Shown here: piece by piece, positions 37,751 through 50,252 of the stretch
Position numbering within the stretch: position 1 is the stretch's first letter
How the letters are laid out: every line of letters starts with the position of its first letter
Assembly: GCF_004340525.1 (NCBI RefSeq)
Contig: NZ_SLWX01000009.1
Location: 1-64,000, forward strand
DNA: 64,000 bases
Source: Chromatocurvus halotolerans
GTDB lineage: Bacteria; Pseudomonadota; Gammaproteobacteria; Pseudomonadales; Halieaceae
Reading direction: 5' to 3'
The notes under the pieces: model-generated
Databases searched by the model: none
Told to the model about the DNA's origin: nothing
The model's input: only the letters and a program-made list of their open reading frames with translations
Made by a program: the position numbers and the translations under genes

Positions 37751-39754
37751 ATGTCGTCCCGAACCGAGCTCGCCAACGCCATACGTGCACTGAGTATGGA
37801 TGCTGTTCAGCAGGCCAAGAGCGGCCACCCCGGCGCACCCATGGGGATGGCGGACATTGCCGAGGTCCTCTGGAATGATTACCTCGTGCACAACCCCGCC
37901 AATCCCGCGTGGCCCAATCGCGATCGCTTCGTCATGTCGAATGGCCATGGTTCCATGCTTGTGTACTCCTTGCTTCATCTGACCGGCTACGATCTGCCCA
38001 TGGGCGAACTGCGCAATTTCCGCCAATTGCACAGCCTGACCCCGGGCCATCCGGAGTACGGCTACGCCCCGGGCGTGGAAACGACCACCGGCCCTCTCGG
38101 GCAGGGTCTGACCAACGCGGTGGGGATGGCGATTGCGGAGAAGGTGCTCGCGGCGCAGTTCAACCGCGACGGCCATGACGTGATCGACCATCATACCTAC
38201 GTATTCCTCGGCGATGGCTGTCTGATGGAGGGCATTTCCCATGAGGCGTCCTCGCTGGCCGGCACGCTGGGCCTCGGCAAGCTGATCGCGTTCTATGACG
38301 ATAACGGCATTTCCATCGATGGCGAGGTAGACGGCTGGTTCACGGATGACACGCCGGCGCGCTTTGCCGCCTACAACTGGCATGTGGTTGCCGATGTCGA
38401 CGGACATGACCCGGAAGCGGTGCGTGCGGCCATTGACGCTGCGCGTGCAGAGACCGGTCGGCCCAGCCTGCTGTGCTGCAAAACGGTGATCGGCAAGGGC
38501 GCGCCGAACAAGCAGGGCAGCGAGTCCTGCCATGGGGCGCCGCTGGGTGACGATGAGATTGCAGCGACCCGGGAGGCGCTGGGCTGGTCGCATGCCCCGT
38601 TCACCATTCCGGATGACATCTATGCCGGATGGGATGCCCGCGAGGCCGGCGCCCGACGCGAACAGGCCTGGAAAAGTGCCATGGAGGCCTATGCCGGCGA
38701 GCATCCCGGCCTGGCGGCAGAGCTGAGGCGCCGCCTCGCCGGTGATCTGCCGGTGGATTTTTCGGTGCAGGCGGCAGACTATATCGCCCGCTGCCAGCGC
38801 GAGGGCAGCAGCATTGCTTCGCGCAAGGCATCCCAGAACTGCCTGAATGCCTACGGCGAACTGCTGCCAGAGCTCCTCGGTGGGTCGGCGGATCTTGCCG
38901 GTTCCAACCTGACGCTGTGGGGAGGCAGCAAGGCGATCACCGCTGACGATGCGGCGGGCAACTATCTGTACTACGGCGTGCGCGAGTTCGGCATGTCCGC
39001 CATGATGAACGGCATTGCCCTGCACGGCGGTTTCGTGCCCTACGGTGCGACCTTCCTGATCTTCATGGAGTATGCCCGCAATGCGGTGCGCATGGCGGCC
39101 CTGATGAAGCAGCGCAGCATATTTGTTTATACCCACGATTCGATCGGCCTGGGCGAGGATGGACCCACGCATCAGCCGGTAGAGCAGCTGACCACCCTGC
39201 GCGCAACGCCGGGCCTGGATACCTGGCGTCCCTGTGACGCCGTGGAATCCGCGATTGCCTGGAAGGCGGCCATTGAGCGCCGCGACGGCCCCAGTGCCCT
39301 GGTGTTTTCGCGCCAGTCCCTGGCGCACCAGCAGCGCACAGAGTCGCAGGTGACTGCGGCAGCGCGCGGTGCCTATGTTCTGCACGACGCTGAGGGCGAG
39401 CCCGATGCCATCCTGATTGCCACCGGGTCGGAGGTGCAGCTGGCCATGGAGGCGGCGCAGCAGCTGGCGCAGAGTGGTCGCGCGGTGCGCGTGGTCTCCA
39501 TGCCCAGTGCCGAGGTGTTTGCGCGGCAGGACGCGGCCTATCGCGAGACCGTACTGCCGAGCAACGTGCTTGCCCGTGTTGCCGTGGAAGCGGCGCATGC
39601 CGATTACTGGTACAAGTTTGTCGGCCTGGATGGCCGGGTCGTCGGCATGACCACCTTCGGTGAATCCGCGCCCGCTGGCGAGTTGATGAAGGCCTTCGGC
39701 TTCACCGTGGACAACGTGGTGGCCGCCGTCGATGAGGTGTGTCAGCAGATCTGA
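37751..39754 (+). CDS. tkt: Transketolase
   Basis: A 667-residue thiamine diphosphate enzyme of the pentose phosphate pathway. It has [41 protein letters not shown] and the ThDP motif [32 protein letters not shown]. The pyrimidine domain ([26 protein letters not shown]) and the C-terminal domain are both complete. AGGAG precedes the ATG at 37751. First gene of tkt-epd-pgk-fba; epd starts 3 bases after its stop. Confidence 0.97.
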   Translation: MSSRTELANAIRALSMDAVQQAKSGHPGAPMGMADIAEVLWNDYLVHNPANPAWPNRDRFVMSNGHGSMLVYSLLHLTGYDLPMGELRNFRQLHSLTPGHPEYGYAPGVETTTGPLGQGLTNAVGMAIAEKVLAAQFNRDGHDVIDHHTYVFLGDGCLMEGISHEASSLAGTLGLGKLIAFYDDNGISIDGEVDGWFTDDTPARFAAYNWHVVADVDGHDPEAVRAAIDAARAETGRPSLLCCKTVIGKGAPNKQGSESCHGAPLGDDEIAATREALGWSHAPFTIPDDIYAGWDAREAGARREQAWKSAMEAYAGEHPGLAAELRRRLAGDLPVDFSVQAADYIARCQREGSSIASRKASQNCLNAYGELLPELLGGSADLAGSNLTLWGGSKAITADDAAGNYLYYGVREFGMSAMMNGIALHGGFVPYGATFLIFMEYARNAVRMAALMKQRSIFVYTHDSIGLGEDGPTHQPVEQLTTLRATPGLDTWRPCDAVESAIAWKAAIERRDGPSALVFSRQSLAHQQRTESQVTAAARGAYVLHDAEGEPDAILIATGSEVQLAMEAAQQLAQSGRAVRVVSMPSAEVFARQDAAYRETVLPSNVLARVAVEAAHADYWYKFVGLDGRVVGMTTFGESAPAGELMKAFGFTVDNVVAAVDEVCQQI

Positions 39755-39757
39755 TCC

Positions 39758-40783
39758 GTGCGCCGACTCGCCATCAACGGTTACGGTCGCATCGGGCGCT
39801 GCGTCCTGCGTGCGCTCATGGAAAGCCCGCTGCGCGACGCGCTGCGCGTGGTGGCGGTGAATGAGCTGGCAGATGCCGCGACGGCAATTCACCTGACGCG
39901 CTATGACTCCACGCACGGGCGGTTCCCGGCACCGGTGGAGTCTGCTCCGGACGGCTTCACGGTGGACGGCGAGCCGATCAGCCTGCTGCGCCGTGGCAAT
40001 ATCGACGATATCGACTGGTCCTCCCATGACATCGACGTGGTGCTGGAGTGCACGGGGTCCTTCACCGATCGCGCAACCGCGGAGAAACACCTGGCCCAGG
40101 GCGCGCGACGGGTGCTTTTCTCACAGCCCGCCCAGGCCGACGTTGACGCCACGGTGGTGTTCGGTATCAACCACGATGTGCTGCGCGGCGATCATCGCGT
40201 GGTATCCAACGCGTCCTGTACCACCAACGCCATCGTCCCGGTCATTCGCGCGCTGGATGACGCCCTGGGCGTCGAGGCGGGGACCATCACCACCATTCAC
40301 TCCGCCATGAATGATCAGCCGGTGCTGGACGCCTATCACCACACCGACCTGCGCAAGACACGCGCGTCTTCCCAGTCCATCATTCCCGTGGATACGGGCC
40401 TGGCCCGCGGTATTGAACGTATTCTGCCGGCCCTGGCCGGGCGCTTCACGGCGCAGGCGCTGCGTGTGCCTACCCTCAACGTCTCGGCGCTGGACCTGAC
40501 CGTGCAGGTGCGCAGCGCTACGGACGAGCGCGCGGTCAATCGCCTGCTGCACAGCGCGGCGGCATCGGGTTTCTCCGGCGTGCTGGGCTATACCGAGGAG
40601 CCGCTGGCGTCCTGTGACTTCAACCACGATCCGCGCTCGAGTATTGTCGATGCCAGCCAGACCCGCGTCAGCGGTGGTCATCTGGTAAAGGTGCTGACCT
40701 GGTTCGATAATGAGTGGGGCTACGCCAACCGCATGCTGGATGTTGCGCATTACTGGTGCGCGTTAGAGGAGAACGGGCAATGA
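39758..40783 (+). CDS. epd: D-erythrose-4-phosphate dehydrogenase
   Basis: A 341-residue GAPDH-family enzyme. The NAD site [15 protein letters not shown] and the active Cys154 in SNASCTTNA are shared with GAPDH. However, the segment [41 protein letters not shown] is the Epd form (GAPDH has a HAYTxTQ segment there). Epd makes 4-phosphoerythronate for pyridoxal phosphate synthesis. The start is GTG at 39758. Its stop overlaps the pgk start (ATGA). The tkt-epd-pgk order supports the call over gapA. Confidence 0.9.
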   Translation: MRRLAINGYGRIGRCVLRALMESPLRDALRVVAVNELADAATAIHLTRYDSTHGRFPAPVESAPDGFTVDGEPISLLRRGNIDDIDWSSHDIDVVLECTGSFTDRATAEKHLAQGARRVLFSQPAQADVDATVVFGINHDVLRGDHRVVSNASCTTNAIVPVIRALDDALGVEAGTITTIHSAMNDQPVLDAYHHTDLRKTRASSQSIIPVDTGLARGIERILPALAGRFTAQALRVPTLNVSALDLTVQVRSATDERAVNRLLHSAAASGFSGVLGYTEEPLASCDFNHDPRSSIVDASQTRVSGGHLVKVLTWFDNEWGYANRMLDVAHYWCALEENGQ

Positions 40784-41970
40784 GCGAAACTGTCATCCTG
40801 ATGCAGGATCTCGACCTCGACGGCAAGACCCTGCTGATTCGCGAAGATCTGAATGTCCCGGTGAAGGAGGGGCGGGTCACGAGCGATGCGCGCATTCGTG
40901 CCGCGCTGCCAACGATACGCGCCGCCTTGGATGCCGGGGCCAGCGTGCTGCTGATGTCGCATCTGGGGCGTCCCGTGGAAGGCGAGTTCGACCCGGCGGC
41001 GTCACTGCGGCCGGTGGCCGAGCATCTGTCGACGCTGCTGGAGCGCGACGTGCCGCTGATCGACGATTGGCGCAGCGGCGTGACGCTCGCACGCGGCGCC
41101 GTGGCGCTGCTGGAGAACGTGCGTTTCAACCCCGGTGAAAAAGCCAACGATGATGCATTGGCAAAAGCCTATGCCGGGCTCTGCGATATCTTTGTCATGG
41201 ATGCCTTCGGCACGGCGCATCGCGCCCAGGCGTCGACCCACGGTGTCGCCCGCCATGCGAAGACCGCCTGCGCCGGCCCGCTGCTGGCCGGCGAGCTCGG
41301 GGCGCTGGCCCGTGCACTGAAAGAGCCGCGGCGACCCATGCTGGCGATCGTCGGCGGCTCGAAGGTTTCCACCAAGCTGTCCGTACTCGAGGCGCTGTCG
41401 GAAAAATGTGATCAGCTGGTAGTCGGTGGCGGCATTGCCAATACCTTTCTGGCGGCGGCGGGTCATCCGGTGGGCAAGTCCCTGTGTGAGCATGACCTGC
41501 TGGATGCCGCGAAGGCACTGTCGCAGCGCACGCATGTTCCCCTGCCGGTGGACGTGGTCACTGCCACGGTTTTTGACGAGAACGCCGAGGCCCGGCTGAA
41601 GGGCATCGATGAGGTCACCGCGGAGGACATGATCCTGGACATTGGTCCGCAGTCGGCCGACGCTATCGCCCGCCTGATCGCGGAAGCCGGCACCATCCTC
41701 TGGAATGGGCCCGTGGGCGTTTTCGAATTCGAGGCATTTTCCGCCGGCACCGGAACGCTGGCCCGCGCCATTGCCGACAGCGAGGCCTTCTCACTCGCAG
41801 GCGGGGGTGACACACTGGCGGCGATTGACAAATTCGGCATCGCCGATAAGGTCTCCTACATATCCACCGGCGGCGGTGCCTTCCTCGAGTATGTCGAGGG
41901 CAAGACACTGCCGGCAGTCGCCATTCTCGAGCAGCGTGCCCGGGAAGGCGGATCCGCAATTGCACCTTAA
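40780..41970 (+). CDS. pgk: Phosphoglycerate kinase
   Basis: A 396-residue glycolytic and gluconeogenic kinase. It has [35 protein letters not shown] and the nucleotide-binding [13 protein letters not shown]. The C-terminal [40 protein letters not shown] is intact. The usual RxDFNVP is here REDLNVP, as in Pseudomonas. The ATG overlaps the epd stop, indicating coupling. Confidence 0.97.
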   Translation: MSETVILMQDLDLDGKTLLIREDLNVPVKEGRVTSDARIRAALPTIRAALDAGASVLLMSHLGRPVEGEFDPAASLRPVAEHLSTLLERDVPLIDDWRSGVTLARGAVALLENVRFNPGEKANDDALAKAYAGLCDIFVMDAFGTAHRAQASTHGVARHAKTACAGPLLAGELGALARALKEPRRPMLAIVGGSKVSTKLSVLEALSEKCDQLVVGGGIANTFLAAAGHPVGKSLCEHDLLDAAKALSQRTHVPLPVDVVTATVFDENAEARLKGIDEVTAEDMILDIGPQSADAIARLIAEAGTILWNGPVGVFEFEAFSAGTGTLARAIADSEAFSLAGGGDTLAAIDKFGIADKVSYISTGGGAFLEYVEGKTLPAVAILEQRAREGGSAIAP

Positions 41971-41991
41971 CAGCCCGCAGAGGAATCCAGC

Positions 41992-43056
41992 ATGGCCCTG
42001 ATCAGTTTGCGCCAGTTACTCGATCACGCCGCCGAACATGGCTACGGTGTGCCCGCCTTCAACGTCAACAATCTCGAGCAGACCCGCGCCATCATGGAGG
42101 CGGCGGATGAGACGGGTTCCCCGGTGATCATGCAGGCCAGCGCCGGCGCGAGGAAATACGCCGGCGCGCCCTTTCTGCGTGCCCTGATGGAGGCCGCAAT
42201 GCGGGAGTTTCCGCATATCCCGGTGGTGGTCCACCAGGACCACGGTGTCTCCCCGGCCGTGTGTCAGCGCTCCATCCAGCTCGGCTTCAGCTCGGTGATG
42301 ATGGATGGCTCTCTGGGCGACGACGGCAAGACCCCCATGGACTACGACTACAATGTCCGCGTAACGCGAACCGCGGTAGAGATGGCGCATGCCTGCGGCG
42401 TATCCGTGGAGGGCGAGCTGGGTTGTCTCGGATCACTGGAAAGCGGCCAGGCCGGCGAGGAAGATGGTATCGGTGCCTCGGGAACGCTGACGCATGACCA
42501 GATGCTCACGGATCCCGAGGAAGCGGCTGCCTTCGTCAAGGCCACCGGCGTGGATGCCCTGGCCATTGCCTGCGGTACCAGCCACGGCGCGTACAAGTTC
42601 ACCCGGCCGCCCACGGGTGACATCCTCGCCATGGACCGTATCCGCGAGATCCACGCGCGCATTCCCGATACCCACCTGGTGATGCATGGCTCGTCTTCGG
42701 TGCCCCAGGAGTGGCTGGAAATCATCAATGAGTTTGGCGGTGACATTCCGGAAACCTACGGTGTGCCGGTGGAGCAGATACAGGAAGGCATCCGTCACGG
42801 TGTGCGCAAGATCAACGTGGATACCGACCTCCGTCTCGCCTCAACCGGCGCCGTGCGACGCTTCCTCGCCCAGAACCCGTCAGAGTTCGATCCCCGCAAG
42901 TGGCTCGCGGAGAGTACCCGGGCGATGAAGGCCATCTGTGTGGCGCGCTACGAGGCCTTTGGCAGCGCCGGCAATGCTCACAGGATCAAGGTGCGCAGTC
43001 TGGAAGCCATGCAGCTTGCCTACGACGCCGGCGAACTGGATCCGAAGGTCAACTGA
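41992..43056 (+). CDS. fba: Class II fructose-1,6-bisphosphate aldolase
   Basis: A 354-residue zinc-dependent aldolase of the longer class II (Calvin-cycle) subtype. Zinc ligands lie in VVVHQDHG and in the conserved GTSHGAYKF and HGSSSVP histidines. SSVMMDGS is the phosphate/substrate loop. It lies 21 bases after pgk and ends the tkt-epd-pgk-fba run; no pyruvate kinase gene follows. Confidence 0.96.
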   Translation: MALISLRQLLDHAAEHGYGVPAFNVNNLEQTRAIMEAADETGSPVIMQASAGARKYAGAPFLRALMEAAMREFPHIPVVVHQDHGVSPAVCQRSIQLGFSSVMMDGSLGDDGKTPMDYDYNVRVTRTAVEMAHACGVSVEGELGCLGSLESGQAGEEDGIGASGTLTHDQMLTDPEEAAAFVKATGVDALAIACGTSHGAYKFTRPPTGDILAMDRIREIHARIPDTHLVMHGSSSVPQEWLEIINEFGGDIPETYGVPVEQIQEGIRHGVRKINVDTDLRLASTGAVRRFLAQNPSEFDPRKWLAESTRAMKAICVARYEAFGSAGNAHRIKVRSLEAMQLAYDAGELDPKVN

Positions 43057-43086
43057 CGGACAGCATGGCGCCTGCCGCCGGTAGCA

Positions 43087-43689
43087 TCAGCCGCCGGCCT
43101 GCAGGTGCAGCACAATACTGACGCCGTCGAAAAACATCTGTACGGCAATGATCACCAGGATCATGCCCATCAGTCTCTCCACGGCAATCAGTCCGCGGTG
43201 ACCGAGCGCTTTCAGTAGCAAAGGTGAGGCCATCAGCAGCGCGGCGGATACGGCCCAGGCACCCACCAGCGCCACCGTCCATTCGAACATGCGTCCGGGG
43301 TTGGTGTTGACCAGCAGCATGGCGATCGCCAGTGACGAGGGGCCGGCGACCAGCGGAATTGCCAGGGGTACAATGAAGGGTTCGCCGTCCGGCGTGTCGC
43401 CCATCAGTCCGTAGGGCGACGGGAAAATCATGCGCAGCGCGATAAGAAAGAGGATGATCGCCCCGGCGATGCTGATGGACTCCTGACGCAGGCCCATCAT
43501 CTCCAGCGCGGTGCTGCCCGCAAACAGGAAAATTAGCAGCACCACGAGGGCGATCAGCAGTTCCCGCGCCAGCACCCATTGCCGGCGCTTCGGGTCCACG
43601 TCCTTGAGCACGGAAATAAACACCGGCACGTTGCCCAGCGGGTCCATGACCAGCAGCAGGGTAATAAAGGCGCTGAAAAGGGTTTCCAT
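43087..43689 (-). CDS. MarC family integral membrane protein
   Basis: A 200-residue protein with six predicted membrane helices. METLFSAFITLLLVMDPLGNVPVFISVLKDVDPKRR and the PLAIPLVAGPSSLAIAMLL segment are the MarC/UPF0056 signature. Inner-membrane; the family's transport role is not established. The Met at 43689 is chosen over 43821 because it starts the first helix. Confidence 0.9.
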   Translation of the reverse strand: METLFSAFITLLLVMDPLGNVPVFISVLKDVDPKRRQWVLARELLIALVVLLIFLFAGSTALEMMGLRQESISIAGAIILFLIALRMIFPSPYGLMGDTPDGEPFIVPLAIPLVAGPSSLAIAMLLVNTNPGRMFEWTVALVGAWAVSAALLMASPLLLKALGHRGLIAVERLMGMILVIIAVQMFFDGVSIVLHLQAGG

Positions 43690-43830
43690 GACGGCTGTCC
43701 CGAAAGTGTCGATGTTGCGGGGGCTGCCCCGGGGGCCGCGGAGTATAGCGACCAGACCACGTGTCGGCCAGCGGTCAGAGCTGGCAATCCTGCTAGAATA
43801 ACGGCCATCATGAGGCGCCAAGGGAGAGCG

Positions 43831-44976
43831 ATGCCGCTGACAGTAAGAGGTATTCAGCCGTTATTGCTGGCCGTGCTACTGGCGGTCCTGCAGGGGTGTG
43901 CGTCCCAGCCCGAGCCGGCTTTCTCCGGGGGAATGTCAACGCGGGCACTGCTCGACGGTTCTGTGTTCGATATCGCGGATGGCGAGCAGCCACCGGTACC
44001 GGAGCTGCTGGAAGTCGATGGCGAGATGCACGATTTTCTGGCATCGCGCGTTGACCCCGAGGCCACACCACTCGAGAAAATCCAGCTCATCCTGCGCGGC
44101 ATCCTCGACGATGGCCTGCGCATGGAGTACGAGAACCTGCAGACCCTGTCGGCCCCCGAGGCCTTTGCGGCCCGCGCCGGCAACTGCATGAGCTTCACCA
44201 ACCTGTTCATTGCCCTGGCGCGGGAAGCGGGCCTGCGGGTGCGTTATCAGGAAGTCATGCTGCCGCCGAGCTGGACCGACGAAGAGACAACCTGGCTCTA
44301 CAACCTGCATGTAAATGCCTTGGTGGACCTGCCTGGCAATGCCAGCCAGGTCGTCGATTTCAACCTTGAGGATTACGACAACAACTACCCACGTCGCCTC
44401 CTTCCGGACATCGCCGCCGAGGCGCGCTACCACAGCAACATGGGCGTTTACTGGATGACACGGGAGGAGCCGCGCCGTTCTTTCCTGCATTTTCGTCGGG
44501 CTATTGAGCTGGCGCCGGATACGGGGCATTTCTGGACCAATCTCGGCACCCTCTTCCGACGCGAGGGGCACATTGCGCATGCCGAGGCGGCGCTGCGCAA
44601 TGGCGTGCGCCGCGATGGCGAAGCGGTGGCGATGAGCAATCTGGCGAAACTTTATGTGCGCTATGACCGCCCCGAGCTGGCGGCCTGGTATGAAGAGCAG
44701 GTGCGGACCTTCCGACGCAAGAATCCCTACTACCTGTATCATCTGGCCAGGGAGTCGTACGCTGCGGGCGATGTGCGTTCCGCAAAGGCGCATGTTACGG
44801 ACGCCATTCGCAGGCACGGCGGCGATCGTCGTTTTCATGATCTGCTGGCGATGGCGGAACTGGAGCTGGGTAATGCGTCCGCCGCGAGGCTCTCTCTGCA
44901 GCGCGCTCTGGCGCTTGCAGAGGCACCGCAGCGCGAGTCCTACAGGGACAAGCTTGAGCAGCTGACAGGTCGCTGA
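43831..44976 (+). CDS. Lipoprotein with transglutaminase-like domain and TPR repeats
   Basis: 381 residues. A lipoprotein signal (LLLAVLLAVLQGC, lipid-attachment Cys23) is followed by a transglutaminase-like domain: Cys119 in ARAGNCMSFTNLF, His160 in YNLHVNALV, and Asp176 in QVVDFN form a plausible Cys-His-Asp triad. From about residue 200 on are several TPR units (MGVYWMTREEPRRSFLHFRRAIELAPDTGHFWTNLGTLFRREGHIAHAEAALR region). AAGGGAG precedes the ATG at 43831. It should sit on a membrane in the periplasm; substrate unknown. Confidence 0.8.
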   Translation: MPLTVRGIQPLLLAVLLAVLQGCASQPEPAFSGGMSTRALLDGSVFDIADGEQPPVPELLEVDGEMHDFLASRVDPEATPLEKIQLILRGILDDGLRMEYENLQTLSAPEAFAARAGNCMSFTNLFIALAREAGLRVRYQEVMLPPSWTDEETTWLYNLHVNALVDLPGNASQVVDFNLEDYDNNYPRRLLPDIAAEARYHSNMGVYWMTREEPRRSFLHFRRAIELAPDTGHFWTNLGTLFRREGHIAHAEAALRNGVRRDGEAVAMSNLAKLYVRYDRPELAAWYEEQVRTFRRKNPYYLYHLARESYAAGDVRSAKAHVTDAIRRHGGDRRFHDLLAMAELELGNASAARLSLQRALALAEAPQRESYRDKLEQLTGR

Positions 44977-45020
44977 ACGCTATCGGGTCGGTTTTCACAT
45001 CGGCAAGTGAGGAGAAGGTC

Positions 45021-45524
45021 ATGCAGGAACGCTGTCGGGAAAGGGAAGGCAGGCGATCAGCCAGAGCGCTTGTGATGCGGGTCGGAGCGCTGCTTCTGGG
45101 AGGCGTGGCCGGTATGGCCGCCGCCGAGGGTGACTTCCCCGGCGTGGAACAATTGATGAACGACACGGAACTGCGCGAGAGCGGCGTTCACCGTCTGACG
45201 GACGAGGAGCGCGCCGCGCTGAATGCTTGGCTGCTGCGCTACACTGCGGGTGAGGCCGATGTCCTGAAGCGCACCAGCGATACCGTGCGCGAAGCCATGC
45301 AGAATTCGCGCGTCGAGGCTGCCGTGACCGGAGACTTCGAAGGCTGGAGTGGCAAGACCCTGTTCTATCTGGACAACGGCCAGGTCTGGCGTCAGCGCCT
45401 GTCGGGACGCTTTCGCTACCGGGGTGACGAGCGCGATGTGGTCATCGAGAGTAATTCCCTGGGCTTTCATCGCCTCACGCATGTCGCGAGCGGTCGGAAT
45501 GTCGGCGTATCGCGAGTCCGATAG
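45021..45524 (+). CDS. Exported protein of unknown function
   Basis: 167 residues with a basic N-terminus and signal peptide (ARALVMRVGALLLGGVAGMAAAEG). A helical region (LMNDTELRESGVHRLTDEERAALNAWLLRYTAG) is followed by a beta-rich end, GWSGKTLFYLDNGQVWRQRLSGRFRYRGDERDVVIES. The latter resembles small periplasmic proteins seen in Xanthomonadales and marine gammaproteobacteria, without a known role. GAGGAGAAGG precedes the start. It is 44 bases after the TPR lipoprotein gene. Confidence 0.75.
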   Translation: MQERCREREGRRSARALVMRVGALLLGGVAGMAAAEGDFPGVEQLMNDTELRESGVHRLTDEERAALNAWLLRYTAGEADVLKRTSDTVREAMQNSRVEAAVTGDFEGWSGKTLFYLDNGQVWRQRLSGRFRYRGDERDVVIESNSLGFHRLTHVASGRNVGVSRVR

Positions 45525-45874
45525 TGAGCGAATGCTGCGACTGAGCGGTACTTAACGTGCAGTGAGTCCCGCTGGCGCCTGGCTCCAGGGCGTCAGCACT
45601 GACCACCGCAAGGCGTGACTCCCGGCTTCCCCCGTCGCTGCAAAGTGTGCAGCACTGCACAGCGGACATGTGAAAAATGCCGCTTGACCTGATGCAGTTC
45701 CCTCAATAACCCCCTGATATTCAGTAAAAATGTCACAAAGATGTGCTAGGCGCCGGGCACTGGCAGGCCTTTGGTGTAGCGTTTGCCCCACACAGCAAAG
45801 ACTGCAGCAGTAGACATTGCCTGGGAAGGGTCTCGAACTCTTACCGACAACACGAAAGAAACAAGGGGTTTATC
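45525..45874. other. 350-base upstream region of the TonB-dependent receptor gene
   Basis: No gene is supported here; short open frames in the stretch lack family likeness and a good start site. Bases 45700-45750 are relatively AT-rich (ATATTCAGTAAAAATGTCAC) and could hold the receptor's promoter. I see no clear Fur box or TonB-box-linked riboswitch. The receptor start is marked by AAGGGG at 45862-45867. Confidence 0.5.
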
Positions 45875-48775
45875 ATGGTCAAGTTCAAGAAGCACCAGCT
45901 TACGCTGGCGGTATCGGCAGCGGTGGGGTTCGCAGCCGCCGCACCGAATCTCGCGCTCGCACAGCAATCACAGCAGATTATCGAGGAGGTATTCGTTACC
46001 GGTACTCGTATCAGCGATCCCAACCTTACCCAGTCCAGCCCGGTCGCCTCGATTTCCTCGGAAACCGTAGAACTGCGCCAGGCCAACTTCGCCGAGGAGT
46101 TCCTGCGGGAGATTCCCGGTGTGGTTCCCAGCATTGGCGCACAGGTAAACAACGGTAACGGCGGCTCCACCTTCGTCAACCTGCGCGGTCTGGGTTCCAA
46201 CCGGAACATCACCCTGCTGAACGGTACCCGCGTGGTTCCTGCGGATCTGCTGGGTCGCACCAACCTCGACATCATCCCGATTGCCCTGGTTGAGCGCACT
46301 GACGTTCTGACCGGCGGTGCTGGCTCCACTTACGGTGCCGACGCCATCGCGGGGGTTATCAACTTCGTCACCCGTCAGGATTTCGAAGGCGTCGATATCC
46401 GTGTTACCGGCAACCAGACGGCGGAAGGTGACGGCGAGACGCTGCGCTGGGATTTCACTACCGGTGCCAACTTCGATAACGGTCGAGGTAATGCGGTGCT
46501 GAGCGTCGGCTACACCGACCGTGCTGTTGTCACACAGGGCGACCGCAGTTTCAGTTAGGAAAACCTGTCGTCGATAACCGGCAACGCTGGCGGTTCGTCG
46601 ACAACCATTCCAAGCGTTATTACGGTTCCCGGCAGCAACAGCGGCACACTGCAGGTTGCACCCGATGGCAACTCACTGGTGCCCTTTTACGATCCGTTCA
46701 ACTTCAACCCTTTCAACATCTTCCAGCTGCCGCTTGAGCAGTATCGGACTTTCGGTTCCGCGCGCTATGAGCTGAACGACAAGGTTGAGGTTTACTCTGA
46801 GGCATTCTTCACGCAGAGCACCAACACGACACGGATTGCGCCTTCTGGCACCTTCCGCAACGTGCTGGAGACGCCGCTGTCCAACCCCTTCCTGCCTGCT
46901 GGCATTCGTGACCAGATCTGTGGTTTCGCTGGTATCGACGCTGGCGCCTGTGGTGCGGCGGCACTTGCCACCGACCCCAACGATCCCGCCTTCCAGACGG
47001 TGGATATCGATTACGGTCGGCGCTTTGTCGAATTCGGTACCCGTGACAACCAGCGTCAGACCCGCGTATGGCAGTTCAAGATCGGCGCCCGTGGCGACCT
47101 GACTGACAGCATCTCCTACGATGCCTTCTACGCCTGTGGCGAGAGCGATCTGCGGGGTCGCCAGTCCGGCAACGGCACGCGTACGCGCCTGCGCCAGTCA
47201 CTGATGGCTACGGACCCGAATGCCTGTCTGGACCCCACGGGCGGCTGTGTGCCGATCGACCTGTTCGGTCCCGAGGGCTCGCTGACGCCGCAGGTGCAGG
47301 AGTTCCTGGACGTGGGTAACACGTCAAATACCTTCACCTCGCTGGAGCAGTTCCAGGCCTTTATCAACGGCGACACCGGCCTGTCCCTGCCAACGGTCGA
47401 TGCCCCCGTCAGCTTCGTGCTGGGTGGCGAGTATCGTGATTACGGCGCTGGTTTCTCCAATGACCTCCTGACGCAGACGCCAGGCGAGGTATTGGGTAAT
47501 GGCGCGGCAGCACCGAACGTTACCGGTGACTACGACGTGTCAGAGGTGTTTGTTGAGCTCAACGTCCCCGTCCTGCAGGATCAGCCCTTCGCTGAAGAGC
47601 TGACGGTTCAGCTGGGTGGCCGTCTGTCGGATTATTCCACCACCGGGCAGGAATCCACCTGGAAAATCGGTGGTACCTGGACACCGGTCAGCGGCGTGCA
47701 GTTCCGCGGTAACGCCCAGCGTGTCACCCGTGCACCGAACATCGATGAGCTGTTCTCACCTACGGTGACCGGTCTGGATAACTTCTCCACGGATCCCTGC
47801 GCGGGTAACACGCCGGTTGGCAATGCGGCCCTGACAGCAGTCTGCGTGGCCCAGGGCGCTCCGGCACCGACCATCGGCAATATTATTGTCGACCCGGCCG
47901 GTCAGGTGAACGTGACCGAAGGCGGCAACCTGGATCTCAACGCCGAGACCGCGGATACCTACACGATCGGTGCGATCATCCAGCCGCAGGCGCTGCCCCA
48001 GCTGTCCATGACCATCGACTACTACAGCATCAAGGTAGAAGACGCGATCACCACGCCGACCGCGGGCGATGTGTTCGCCGGCTGTTTCGGACCCGCTTTC
48101 GAGTCAGGCAATCTGGCTATCGATGGAAGCTCCGCGTCCGATCCGGCCTGTACGTCGATCCGCCGGAACCCGGCTACCGGCAACCTGTTCGGCGATGTCT
48201 CCACGACGCCGGGCCTGCCGCTGGTGCTCAGCAACCAGGGTATCCTGGAGACGGACGGTATCGACCTGACGGTGAATTACTCGCACGAGCTCGGCATCGG
48301 TTCCCTGGTCTACAACCTGAACGGTAACTGGACCAACTCCAGCACCTTCCAGGCCAGCCCGACATCGGTAAATCGCGAGTGCGTCGGCTTCTACAGCATC
48401 AACTGCGGCTCTCCGCAGCCGGAATACATGATCAGCCAGCGCGCGACCCTGTCGACGTCCATGGCGGGTCGTCCGGTGGATGTGTCCCTGCTGTGGCGCT
48501 ACATTGATGAAATGGAAGTGGAGCCCGAGGTTGCCTCAGCGTTCCTGCCGCAGTTCCGTGAAATCAGCCCTGAGCACTACTTTGATCTCTCGGTGCGCGC
48601 AAGCGTGACGGATCAGCTGCAGTTCACTGCCGCGGTCATCAACATGATGAACGAGGAGCCGAAGGTCGTGGGATCGAACATCGGTTCGACGGCCTTCAAC
48701 TCGGGTAACGTCTTCCCGTCATCCTACGATCCGCTGGGCCGTCGCTTCTCAGTGACGCTCAACTATCGTATGTAA
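45875..48775 (+). pseudogene. TonB-dependent outer-membrane receptor interrupted by an in-frame TAG
   Basis: One frame of 967 codons with a single internal TAG at 46556-46558 (codon 228). The first part has a signal peptide (LTLAVSAAVGFAAAAPNLALA) and the plug domain (EEVFVTGTRISDPNL, STFVNLRGLGSNRNITLLNGTRVVPA, GAGSTYGADAIAGVINFVTR). After the TAG the same frame continues through the beta-barrel to the usual terminal aromatic strand (RRFSVTLNYRM). No frameshift is needed. A single C-to-T change of CAG would explain it. Recent nonsense mutation, base-call error or suppression are all possible. Substrate unknown. Confidence 0.85.
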
Positions 48776-48797
48776 CGGATCGTCGGGTCTTTCGACG

Positions 48798-48833
48798 AGC
48801 CCGGGCCGGAGTGATCCTGCCCGGGCTTTTTTT
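48798..48833 (+). terminator. Rho-independent terminator after the receptor gene
   Basis: AGCCCGGG (48798-48805) and CCCGGGCT (48820-48827) form a perfect 8-bp stem around a 14-base loop, followed by a run of T residues to 48833. It lies 22 bases past the receptor stop. Confidence 0.88.
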
Positions 48834-48916
48834 GTGTTCAGTCGGGAGGTCAGGGCGTCACGATTTCACGCTGGCGAAGACCTGCGGCGTCAGCTCTGCG
48901 CCCGATGCGGCTGCAG

Positions 48917-50146
<1,230 letters not shown>

Positions 50147-50252
50147 ACGTCTCGATGAACCTCGTCGCCCGGCCGGGCGTATGCAGCGGTAATTCCGTGA
50201 CGGCATGGTAGCATACGAGCCGCTGTGAATTGGACAGAGACAGGAGGTGCCC

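Noticed and set aside
37745-40090. Long minus-strand open frame of 781 codons
   Set aside because: It is antisense to tkt and epd, both of which are unmistakable; long shadow frames are expected in GC-rich coding DNA.
39758-40783. Annotation as glyceraldehyde-3-phosphate dehydrogenase (gapA)
   Set aside because: The HSAMNDQ...[16 protein letters not shown] segment and the tkt-epd-pgk order point to erythrose-4-phosphate dehydrogenase.
46556-46558. Programmed recoding of the TAG as pyrrolysine or another residue
   Set aside because: There is no pyl gene, recoding element or family precedent in the window; a point mutation or base-call error is simpler.
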